A stretch of 64,000 bases of DNA from Ananas comosus. Taxonomy: Eukaryota > Streptophyta > Magnoliopsida > Poales > Bromeliaceae. The notes beneath the pieces are model-generated. The model searched no databases. It was not told where the DNA came from and saw only the letters and a program-made list of their open reading frames with translations. The translations under genes were made by a program, and so were the position numbers. This document shows positions 20,072 through 30,100 of this stretch, piece by piece. How positions within the stretch are numbered: position 1 is the first letter of the stretch; the number at the start of each line of letters is the position of its first letter. The DNA lies in assembly GCF_001540865.1 (NCBI RefSeq), contig NC_033631.1:7950783-8014782 (forward strand), in the 5' to 3' direction.

Positions 20072-21861
20072 AAGATGGACACCCTTTTTTGGGTGTACAA
20101 GAAGCATTTTCTTTTTGTATGGGGCAATTTCACTTATGCCCACCTAAAGTTCTGAATTTTTATTGATGCTCTTTCAATTTTTGAAATTTCATCAATAACC
20201 CTTCAAATGTTAATATGTTTCATGATTATTCCTTCTCATTAACATCTGTGAACATCCGTCAATTTAAAATAGAATGTTACTATTTTACCCCTACTTTTGA
20301 GCATTTTTCATAAGAATTAATTAGTTAAAGATAGAAAAATTACTTTCACTTATAACTTTGCTATAAATATCTTTATAATTATGGCTATCTCAAATTCTCA
20401 ATATTAGTCTTTGAAATATATAATTTCTTACAAACATATTGCCATTAAAAAGATATGAAGACCCCTCGGCTATGAATTCTTATGATTTAATCCCCATAAC
20501 TTTAAATTTTACTTATTAAACTAAATAAAGATATAAATAATTACTTTATATATTATATGGATATTCTATCTTAAATTTTTTAAGTAATAACTTTTTTTAT
20601 AAAATGTGCTAAATGAGTTAGTTCAACATTATTTTAGTTTAGATAGCTCAGTTTATAACGTAAAATTTTATTTGGATTAGTGTCAAGTTATAAGTTTGTT
20701 AACCATTTTGTTTGACTTTCTTCATATTTTATAAAATTTTTAGTTTGATTTTTTTATATTAATTTAGATTTGGAAGTTTTTTTTAGCTCAATTTATAAAA
20801 ACTTCTTTTTTAAATTACAAAGCATTCTTGAATTTAAATGGGCATTTATGAAACTATTTTTGATATGTGATTATTGGATTATTTTCAAAAAAGTAATACT
20901 GACAAGGGCGAAGTAGAAATTTCATTGTAACTTTTGACAGAAAATAGCAAGTAGGGTATGTTTGAAGGTTTCTAAAAATTGTCATTTGTGATATTTTGAT
21001 TTTTTAAGAGGTATTTATGTAATTATATGCTTTTGAAGGGCATGTAGTAAATTTTCCCTTATATATGTATGATAATCTGCGCATGCGTAAAAAAAATTAG
21101 TAATTTTTTATTAAACTGTACACACCTTTTCTATACTTTAAGAAATGCCTACAATTTTTAATAAAACTTGTCAATAATAATAATTTATTGGGCCCAAAAC
21201 ATTTAAGCACAGATATATTATTATTAGGTGCGAAACCTTTTATATTTCAAATCAAAACCGCTTTCCCAATGAGGATCTTTTCTATACTTTGAGAAATGCT
21301 AAGTTTACAATCTTTAATAAAACGCGCTAACAATAATAACTAGTTGGGCCCAAAATATTTAAAATCAGGGTTTAGTTCTTACACTTTGGTTGGTTTTCGG
21401 TTCTAATACCAAATATAGCCCGCTAACAATAATAACTCGATAGATCGAAATCACAGGTCGAAAATATTTAAATGCAGTTATTATTATTAAGGTGTGAGAT
21501 CTCTTATATTTTTATTTTTTTTTTTTCATTTGATGTGGGATTATTGGGGTGTTACGAACCGAATAAGAATTGTGAGAATTATGACACTCATTCAAGAGTT
21601 GTAATCCCCTCCCATGGGATTTAAGAAATCCAAATTGAATCCTAGTAATAACACAGAAAAGAAAATAATGTAATAAGTGAGCAACATCCAGCCCTTGGAT
21701 GGGCCAGTTGTTGGCTAGCATTGTTCCTAAACTTTAGCTTCCTGTTTTGAAACTAAACCCCTAAAGTTTTTTGTATTTGATTTATGGCCCCGCTGCTTGC
21801 TAACTACTTGATTTGATCCTTTCGTGGTGACTGAATTATATATGACTGAATTAAAAAAATT
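20072..21861. other. AT-rich intergenic DNA with diverged direct repeats
   Basis: No gene. From about 21130 to 21500 a block with TTCTATACTTT, AATAAAAC and TTGGGCCCAAAA wording occurs two to three times at ~150-bp spacing, strongly diverged. A possible degenerate MITE spans 20120-21060 (ends tgcccac...gggcatgtagtaaattt). Confidence 0.4.
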
Positions 21862-22048
21862 ATGAATTTTGAATTCTTTCGATCACTAGGTAAATGATAT
21901 CAAAAAATTACAAAAATTATTTTCTAGAAACTTCAAATGCGCTAGATCAAGTCTAACGGAGCCAATCGTCGATTCGAAAATTTCATCATCGAAAACGGCT
22001 CAGGAGCAAGGAGGCCTCCGTGCTCCTGAGAGCACAATAACCCTGCTC
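21862..22048 (+). repeat. Foldback element type A, right arm only
   Basis: Matches the right arm of the complete copy at 22058-22591, from TTCTTTCGATCACTAGGTAAATG through the shared core (cgatcgtcgattcg in inverted sense) to the head palindrome ggaggcctccgtgctcctgag and an end in CCCTGCTC. The left half is missing. Followed by (TA)n at 22049-22057. Confidence 0.8.
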
Positions 22049-22057
22049 ATATATATA

Positions 22058-22591
22058 GAGCAGGGCTGCTGTGCTCTCAGGAGGAGCAGGGCTACTGTGC
22101 TCTCAGGAGTACGGAGGCCTCCGTGCTCCTGAGCCGTTTTCGATGATGGAGTTTCCAAATCGACGATCGGCTCTATTAAACTTGATCTAGCGTATTTGAA
22201 GTTTCTAGAAAATAATTTTTGCGATTTTTCAATATCATTTACCTAGCAATCGAAAGAATTCAAAATCAATAACTTTTAACGGTTGAAAATAAAAATTCTA
22301 TAAAAAGTGGTGATATAGCACTAAAATTTTCGATTAGAAATATTGATCTTGTTGTAGATAGTATAAAGAATTTTGTATCAAAATTTCATCTCATTTGAAT
22401 ACTTCTACACCGTTAAACTTGAAAACGACAGATATCAACTGTTAAAAATTATAGATTTTGAATCCTTTCGATCACTAGGTAAATGATATCAAAAAATTGC
22501 AAAAATTATTTTCTAGAAACTTCAAATGTGCTAGATCAAGTCTAACGGAGCCGATCGTCGATTCTTTTAAGATTCCATCATCGACACGGCT
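22058..22591 (+). repeat. Foldback element type A, copy 2 (right head lost)
   Basis: Left end GAGCAGGGCTGCTGTGCTC is directly repeated once with a 1-nt change. Next comes a 12-nt-arm head palindrome (CGGAGGCCTCCG centre), then the arm with tcgatgatggag and cgacgatcgg. The right arm is its inverted copy but stops at ccatcatcgacacggctc, where copy 3 begins. No coding frame. Confidence 0.8.
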
Positions 22592-23051
22592 CGTTTAAAC
22601 TTGATCTAGCTTATTTGAAGTTTTTAGATAATAATTTTTGCAATTTTTCAATATCATTTACTTAGCAATCGAAAGGATTCAAAATCAATATTTTTAACGC
22701 GGCTGAAAATAAAAATTCTATAAAAAGTGGTGATATAGCACTAATATTTCGATCATAAATATTGATCATGTTGTAGATAGTATAAAGAATTTTGTATCAA
22801 AGTTTCATCTGATTTGAATACTTCTACACCGTTAAACTTGAAACGGCAGATATCAACCATTGAAAATTATGGATTTTGAATCCTTTCGATCACTAGGTAA
22901 ATGATATCAAAAATTACAAATTTATTTTCTAGAAACTTCAAATGCGGTAGATCAAGTCTAACGGAGGCGATCGTCGATTCGAAAATTCCATCATCGAAAA
23001 CGGCTCAGGAGAACGGAGACCTCCGTGCTCCTAAGAGCATAGCAGCCCTGC

Positions 23052-23052
<1 letters not shown>
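22592..23052 (+). repeat. Foldback element type A, copy 3 (left head lost)
   Basis: Begins inside the left arm (AAACTTGATCTAGC) without head or leader, runs through the same centre as copy 2 (ataaaaagtggtgatatagc) and ends with a complete right arm, head palindrome (ggagacctccgtgctcc) and GCAGCCCTGCT. Followed by an 84-bp (TA)n tract. Confidence 0.8.

Positions 23053-23137
<85 letters not shown>
23053..23137. repeat. (TA)n microsatellite, about 85 bp
   Basis: Almost pure TA, between a type A and a type F foldback element. Confidence 0.95.
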
Positions 23138-23140
<3 letters not shown>

Positions 23141-23671
23141 GAGCTAGAATACTATCGATAGCAAAGGGCTTTTGCCACCATTTGTTTTCGATTATGGAGC
23201 GCTCCAAATCGACGATCGGCATCGTTGAACATGATCTATATCATTTGAAGTGTTTTAGAAATCAAATTTCAAATCTTTTTCGACATCATTTGCTTAATGA
23301 TCAAAGGGTTTCAAATTTGTAATTTTAATGGTCGATATGAGCGTTTTTCATTTAACGGTGTAAAAGTATTCAAATCAATTAAATTTTTGTTAGAAAATTC
23401 TTTAAACTATTTAAAACAAGATCTTACTTTTGATCTTGATTACAAGACTCCTATCATCATTTTTTTAAGAATATTCATTTTCAGCCGTTCATTTTTTGTG
23501 TCCACTCGATGGATGAGAGAAACAATATCGAAAATGTATGAAATTTGATTTCTAAATACTTCAAATGGTAAAAATCATGTTCAACGGTACCGATCATCAA
23601 TTTAGAGCTCCATCATCGAAGACAAATGGGTGGCAAAGAGCCAATTTGCTATCGTATAGTATTCTAGCTCA

Positions 23672-23673
<2 letters not shown>
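23138..23673 (+). repeat. Foldback element type F, copy 1
   Basis: Left head GTTGAGCTAGAATACTATCG with the ACTATCGATAG palindrome; right head is its inverse (tagtattctagctcaac). The ~200-nt arms are homologous to type A (ttcgattatggag, aatcgacgatcgg, gttgaacatgatcta). Flanked by (TA)n on the left and (CT)n(TA)n on the right. Confidence 0.8.
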
Positions 23674-23705
<32 letters not shown>

Positions 23706-23707
23706 TC

Positions 23708-23736
<29 letters not shown>

Positions 23737-23740
<4 letters not shown>

Positions 23741-23965
23741 GAGCTCCTATGCTTTTAAAAGTACCAAGTTATTGATGCTTGTAGATTTTTAACGATTGGA
23801 TTAAGAGATATGCGATTAGGATGATGTGGGCCCTCTAGGGTTAAGTGGGTGGTTGGTTGAATAGTATAATCTAATAGTTAAAAATGATCCGAGGAGTAGA
23901 TCTAACGGTAAAAAAGTTACAAACACCAAATGCTAGGTGCTTTTACAAGCACCATAGCCGGACTC
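23737..23965 (+). repeat. Foldback-like element type B, copy 1
   Basis: About 230 bp with a conserved middle (gggttaagtgggtggttggttgaatagtataatc) shared with 55486-55715, and short inverted ends with agtaccaag / accaaatgct. Flanked by (TA)n on both sides. Its core is unrelated to types A, C, D and F. Confidence 0.75.
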
Positions 23966-24481
23966 TATATATATATATTTCTTATCACTAATTTCAAAGC
24001 TCGTAATGTCACCATTAGAAAGAAAAGAAAACAAAAAAACTAGTGTAAAATGTCAACTGCTAGCGAAAAAAGTAAAAAATGAACTTGCAACTCAAAATCT
24101 AACCTCTGTCTTGTTTGTAATCTTCAACTATGCGCAAAAAAACAAAAACAGAAAAAAAAAATGGTCACAGAATTCCACCACTATCTAGCACAGTTGGCTT
24201 GTACTCCAGATTACCGATCAAGAGATCGAAGGAGCTCGCTTCCTGAATGCCTGTTTAAATATAGAGTGATTTAGCCCTCGACTTATTGGGAAAATAATAT
24301 AAGGTTTTAGATAATAATACAGGTTTGTTTAATAAATAAAAAAAAAAATTCACGCCATTTTATCTAAAATTACTAATAAATGTGTACATATACACAAAAT
24401 CTACATAAATACATTAGTTTTAATCTTTTGTATGCAATAAACCCCCCTGGACAAAAACTTTTGGATCGATTAATTAGTTTC

Positions 24482-24642
24482 CTACGCTGCAGCTCCTTTG
24501 AAGATGAGGAACTTGAGAGACTCCAAACTGAAGTACATGAAGCTCCCTTCTGTGTGGGTAAAGTAGCAGCCAAAACTTGATCCAACCACACATTGCCAAC
24601 CTGGTCCATATATCATATCAAACTCCTGCAACCGAAAAAAGG

Positions 24643-24681
<39 letters not shown>

Positions 24682-25767
24682 AAAAAGGAAGGGGGAGCAG
24701 GGGAGGATTAATTGTTATGATGAGCGCATAAATAGAAATGAAAACACGGCGATCGCACGGTAGACAAATCACAAAACAGTACTAAAAGAAAATACAGAAT
24801 ATAAGAATTTATGTGGAAAACTTTTTACAGAAAAAATATATATATATATAGATGAAAGAGCATAGAATATCACTTCACGAAAAAGAGGGTATAATATTGT
24901 AAAAGTACAATACCCAGCATTGTCTCTAAGGCAAAAAGAAAGAAGTTTCAAAATAGATATCACTTTTTTTCCTTCACAAATTATTTTTCAAAATTTTTCG
25001 CACGGCGAAGCTGTCAGCGAATCAGGAGTACAACATCGAACTCGATAATTAAATTTCGAGGCACACATCTAATCTTAACATTAGTGATGATTGGTAAGTT
25101 AATTAAAGAAGCCATTATTAAGGGCCTACTAATTAATCAGCCCATTTCAGCTTAAGCGCAACGCATTTAGTAAACAAAAAAATTACAATTTTTTTTTCTG
25201 CCATATCGAAAAGCAAGAACGTAATTCTGCGACTGAAAAGCAGAAGCTCAAATTTAGAATTTCTGACAAATAAAATTACGTCGTTGAGAAATTTTCAATA
25301 TAATGCTTTTCCTAACAACTTTTCTCAAATTATACTGCATCTTGTAGTGGAACTAAAGAGATCCCAACCAGGAGAAGAGCCCCTTTGGCTCAAAATTGCT
25401 GTTTAAGTATAAAAAACTGTTTAGAAGAGAACTACTAAGTTTAAGTATGCATCCATTTGAAATTTGAAATGTCTGCTTTTGGGGCTCATTCTAGCAATTC
25501 ATTATCGTGGAAGTCGCAGAATTTTTCGCCATACATCTTGCTTTTGCTCTTGTCGGTTTAGAGAAGCTGTTTCAAAAGCAAATCAAACGCACGTACACCA
25601 AGTTATTGATTATGCCAACGACAGGAAAACACCTTCTTGATGTGCACCTTCTTGATGTGGGCTGCGATGCTTCTGCAGTCGAAGACGTCGAAGAGGTCGA
25701 GGGCTTCGGAGGTGGTCGACATGGCCTGGAGCTGCATCTTCAGGGGCATATCTGTGTCTTCCACCAT
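24482..25767 (-). CDS. Dynein light chain, LC8 type
   Basis: LC8 proteins are small dimeric hub proteins that bind short linear motifs. Flowering plants lack cytoplasmic dynein heavy chains, so the role here is probably as a dimerisation hub (for example at nuclear pores). Two exons: 25648-25767 (MVEDTDMPLKMQ...FDVFDCRSIAAHIKK) and 24482-24625 (EFDMIYGPGWQCVVGSSFG...FLIFKGAAA), 87 residues, near the usual ~90. Family signatures IAAHIKKEFD, GPGWQCVVG and the YF beta strand are intact. Odd points: the donor is duplicated (GTGCACATCAAGAAG followed by another GT), so a form with VHIKK added is possible. The acceptor is preceded by a T37 run, an oversized pyrimidine tract. The leader 8-60 nt upstream of ATG holds a TA/CT insertion bracketed by a 16-nt direct repeat. 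It could be expressed or recently damaged; N-terminal residues before MVED may have been lost. Confidence 0.87.
24643..24679. repeat. Poly(A) run, 37 bp (poly(T) in LC8 pre-mRNA)
   Basis: Lies about 17 nt upstream of the LC8 exon 2 acceptor on the coding strand. Confidence 0.9.
24966..25082 (-). mobile_element. Copia-like LTR fragment in LC8 intron
   Basis: On the minus strand it matches the 5' part of the LTR at 2453: TGTTAAGATTAGATGTGTG start, then TCGAGTTCGATG and a GCACGGCGAAGC-like stretch. About 115 bp, with no U5. Confidence 0.6.
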
Positions 25768-25774
25768 TGCTTTC

Positions 25775-25843
25775 CTGAAGCTGAAGAAGCTATATATATA
25801 TATATATATATAACTCTCTCTCTCTCTACTGAAGCTGAAGAAG

Positions 25844-25906
<63 letters not shown>
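25775..25906. repeat. TA/CT/GA microsatellite complex with a 16-nt direct repeat
   Basis: CTGAAGCTGAAGAAGC occurs at 25775-25790 and 25829-25844, bracketing 38 nt of (TA)n plus (CT)n. After the second copy come 36 bp of TA and 26 bp of GA leading into the foldback element at 25907. It lies directly upstream of the LC8 start codon. Confidence 0.9.
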
Positions 25907-25907
<1 letters not shown>

Positions 25908-26468
25908 TTGAGATAGAATACTATCGATAGTAAATGGGCTCTATTGCCATTCATTTGTTTTCGATGATGGAGCCTTTAAATCGACGATCGGCACCGTTGA
26001 ACATGATCTATACCACTTGAAGTATTTAGAAATCAAATTTCAAATCTTTTCGATATCATTGACCTAATGATCAAAGAGTTTCAAAATTTGCAATTTTAAT
26101 GGTAGATATGAGATGTTTTCTCGTTTAACGGTGTAAAGCTATCCAAATCAATTGAATTTTGGATCCAAATCAATTGAATTTTGATTAGAAAATTCTTTAA
26201 ACTATTTAGAATAAGATTTATACTCCCGATCTTGATTACAGAATTCGTATTATCACTTTTTAGGGAATATTCATTTTCAGTCGTTTATTTTTACGCCAAC
26301 TTAATGGACAAGAGAACAATATCGGAAAAGCATGAAATTTGATTTCTAAATACTTCAAGTGATATAAATCATATTCAACGATGCCGATCATCGATTTGGA
26401 AGCTCCATCATCGAAAACAAATGGGTGGCAACGGAGTCCGATTGCTACCGATAGTATCCTACCTCAAC
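25907..26468 (+). repeat. Foldback element type F, copy 2
   Basis: Complete element with GTTGAGATAGAATACTATCG head and inverse right head (atagtatcctacctcaac). Arms contain cgatgatggagcc and tcgacgatcggcaccgttg. A 17-bp GGATCCAAATCAATTGAAT-like duplication lies in the left arm (about 26150-26175). Right flank is (TA)n at 26471-26494. It sits upstream of LC8. Confidence 0.82.
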
Positions 26469-26494
26469 TCTATATATATATATATATATATATA

Positions 26495-27153
26495 AACGAG
26501 AGCCGTGGATAAAGTAGGAGAGGTGGAAATTTTATCCTAGACTAGATTCCGTTGTAGGATTGATAATGTATCCTAGAGATGTATCCCTCATGGATTGATA
26601 ATGTATTATTATAGAAATTGATGGAAATTCATTTCGCTACTATATTTAATAATTTTAAAACAAGAATATATAGATTAATAAATTGTATAAGAAAAAATAT
26701 TTTCGTCTCACATTCACAATTCGACATCCCACGATTTGAAGGAATAATTAACAATAAATAATTTGAAAGAATAATGAAACTGTTTGAACATTATAAATAT
26801 ATAACGGTATACATTAAGAATTGTGAACATACCCTTTCCTATTGCTAAGAAAACCATACAGATCATTGATCACAAACAATCTGCCATCTGCTAGCACATT
26901 CATTGCATTGGATATGAGCTTAAAAAAAAGAAGTAAAACTGATAGCACAACCAGTAAGGCCTAAACAAGCCGCATCCACAAAGCTAAGGACACTTTGGCC
27001 ATGATTTTTTTAATACATAATTTAGCTTAATTTCCTCTGTGCCGTTTGCTTTTTGAAGAGACTACTATCTTAATGTTACAGTAACTATGTGACAGAAAGA
27101 AACAATAGACAACTTTAATCATATAATATAATTATACAAAAATTCGAATTAGG
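26495..27153. other. Intergenic DNA between LC8 upstream region and SAP30BP-like 3' end
   Basis: Includes the presumed 3' UTR of the SAP30BP-like gene. A short minus-strand frame near 26835-26930 (NAMNVLADGRLFVINDLYGF) looks protein-like, but I cannot connect it to a gene. Confidence 0.4.
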
Positions 27154-30100
27154 TCAAGATCTTTTATCGAACTTCCGATCGCCCGTCCTCTTCTCTTCTG
27201 CTTCTTTTCTCTTCTGTTGCCTGCATTTACGATACAAAACCTTAATTATGAAAAGAAGTATGCACATAGAAGTACAAAATATAATCACCAGTAAAAACCA
27301 GCACGGCTAACAGGACAAGTTCAAATGAAAGATTCTAGGGGAAAATAAGCTGAAATTAAGCTAGCATTGATCAAACAAAGGTCATAAACTCGGTATGAAG
27401 CTAAGCAACTTTCACAAACTATTTCAGAATCAACAGATTTGAAAGCAGACCACTTGTACTATATCTTGGACTGACAGATACAGGAGATAGCTGATAGGTT
27501 TTGATATTTGGCAGTTACTTTTCTCATTATTGGCCACAATCAAATAAAAAATGGAGTAATAAAAGATTACCTCAACAATTTTTGGAAAGAGGTAGAAAAC
27601 TTTTTTTACATATTCATAACAGCAGCAGCATTGCCGTATTCATTAACATGACGGCTAGAGAGACAAACTATTAAAAAGATAAGTTTGGTAGGAGGGTGGT
27701 CGAAAAGTAGATGAGAAATTATATGTCATGATCACAAGGGCGACAAAAATAACCACAGCCAGCCAAACATTAACTCTATTAGACGGCTGGCAAGATCATA
27801 ATAACAAGAGAGAGATAAAGGGATTTACCCACAAAAATTAGGTCCTATTTTCGCTTCTAGAGTACTAAAAAAGTGGCTGTCTCTTCAAATCCATTTAACT
27901 GCTAGTCTTATCATTTAGGACTTCAAAAGTTCAAATTGCAGCAAATATGGTATTTTATGCGAAAAACAAGAATCGCCTCAAATTTCGCCGGAAGTACTGA
28001 AAAAAAATCCTTTTAAAGAGCCTTGCTAATTGTTATGTTGCACAGAATTATACGATGGCTGAAGATGGCATAACTAGAGGTGATTAGAAAAGATTATACC
28101 GAAGACTCAGGATAATAGGTACACTCATACAGCAAAATAAGATGGAACAGCAAAAGAGGATTTAGTGCACAGATCCTTAATTTAACTTTGAAGATTAATA
28201 TACTGAGCAACTTTGGCATCGGATTTAGGCTACAATAAGCGAAAAATATGCAATCAAGAAAACTTAAGCGGTACATAAGATGAAGAAAAGAACGAAAGGT
28301 AACCAATTCTTGAGAGTGTCTTATATCTTACCAAGGACCTAATGAAAGAAATATGAGTAAAGATGATGAAAAACTATAGAACTTAACACCATAATAACTC
28401 TTAAACAAAAGAAAATTAGAATAAAAATAAAAACTTAATGAAAAATCATTCGAAAATCGTGATGGATAGATATAGCATAACAGTATAAATTTAAAAGGAG
28501 GCCGGGGGGGGGGGGGGAGGATGGACAAGTTAANGCGGGGGGGGGGGCGGAGGATGGACAAGTTAATAGCTGGGCCAGAAGCAGATAACAACTTAAACCA
28601 CAAATCACTCCCGTAGGAAAGATTACTTACTAATTCAATGTACCATCAAACTAGCAATAAAAAATTACATTAATTTGGCTCATAAAACAATTAGCAAAAG
28701 GAACAGTAGCCACCAATAAAACTTACGCAAAAGCAGTGTATCCGGCTCCAGCATTAGCAGCAGTTAAAAGCGCCGCATGCACACCAACGGCCGATATATT
28801 ATCATGTCCGGCAGAAAGTGCAGGATTCATTACATCACCATCAACCTAAAATAATGACAGAAAATCAAATTCAATGGTCAAGATGTCAAGATCAAAATTC
28901 ATTTCTATACTACTAAATATAAATGTAGGATAGTAACTTTAGGTAGTAAGAGAGTAACCTTATCCCACTTTGTTTTCTTGCTTTGCCTGGTGTCCTTGAC
29001 AGCAGCATCTACAGCTACTGGGGCTAGGGGTATTCCGCTACTGATTGCAGCCGAAATGCCAGTAACTGACAATAAGCAAATTGCAAAAAATTAGAAGTGC
29101 CTACAAGTGTCAAGAGACTAAAACCGGATTTTATAATAAGTTGGTAAGAACAAAGATGGAAACCTAATTAGTTGGACAGAAATCATCCTTTGTGCATATT
29201 AATTACAATACCTGCAACTTGTGTGCTGGTCTTTAATATTGGTGCAACTGTGGCGAGTTGTGTTCCTCCTGCAACAAAGTCAACTTTTGGACTTTTTTTC
29301 CTTTCCTGCTCCTTCCTTTCCAGTTCACGCTTCATATCAGTCTCTACAAACAATAACACATTGAAGTTGGGGATCAAGTTCCGCAAGCAAGACAAAGAAA
29401 ACGAGTAAATAAAAGATGATGAGCAAAAATCACCAAAGAAGCTTGTAAGTTGTAATGCAATGTATAACACATTATATTACGTTACTACAGTAATGGATTT
29501 CCATGCAAATAGATTTGAAGAGAATTCAGCTAAATCCTAAAAAACTATCTCAGGGTCTTGAGATCGTTTAAAAACACTTGAGATATCCAATAACCTATCC
29601 AATTACTCTTAGGGTCTGTTTGGCCTAGCTTCTGAAAAAGTGATTTTTGAAAAAGTGATTTTGGTTTGGAGAAGTGATTTTGTTAAAAGCTGTAGAGCGT
29701 TTGGCGGAGTTTAGATAAAAGTGACTTTTCTGAAGTGATTTTAAAAAGCTGTTTGGCAAAAATTTTTTGATGTTTGCATAAATTAATATTTTTATTAAAT
29801 TTTATTTAAAAATAATTTAAAATCTAAATTTAAATTTGAATTAAAATTAAAATTTTTAAATTTCAAAATTATACAAAATTTAAAATTTGATATTTTAATT
29901 TAAAAAATAATTTAAAATTTTAAAAATTTAAAATTTAAAATAATTATGAAATTTACACCTTACGACACATTTATAATTAAAATCATAACTATAAATTTCA
30001 ACAAATACCTCCTATAATTAATCGAATTTTAAATATAAATTTAAATATATAAAAATTAAATTAAAATAAAATTTCAAACTTTAAATTTAGAATTTAAAAT

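Noticed and set aside
22990..23040. Head palindromes as bacterial-type terminators or operators
   Set aside because: Context is a plant genome and the palindromes recur at fixed places in repeat elements.
26835..26930. Minus-strand peptide NAMNVLADGRLFVINDLYGF as an extra exon
   Set aside because: It lies beyond the SAP30BP-like stop codon, has no matching splice sites that I can link, and is too short to assign.
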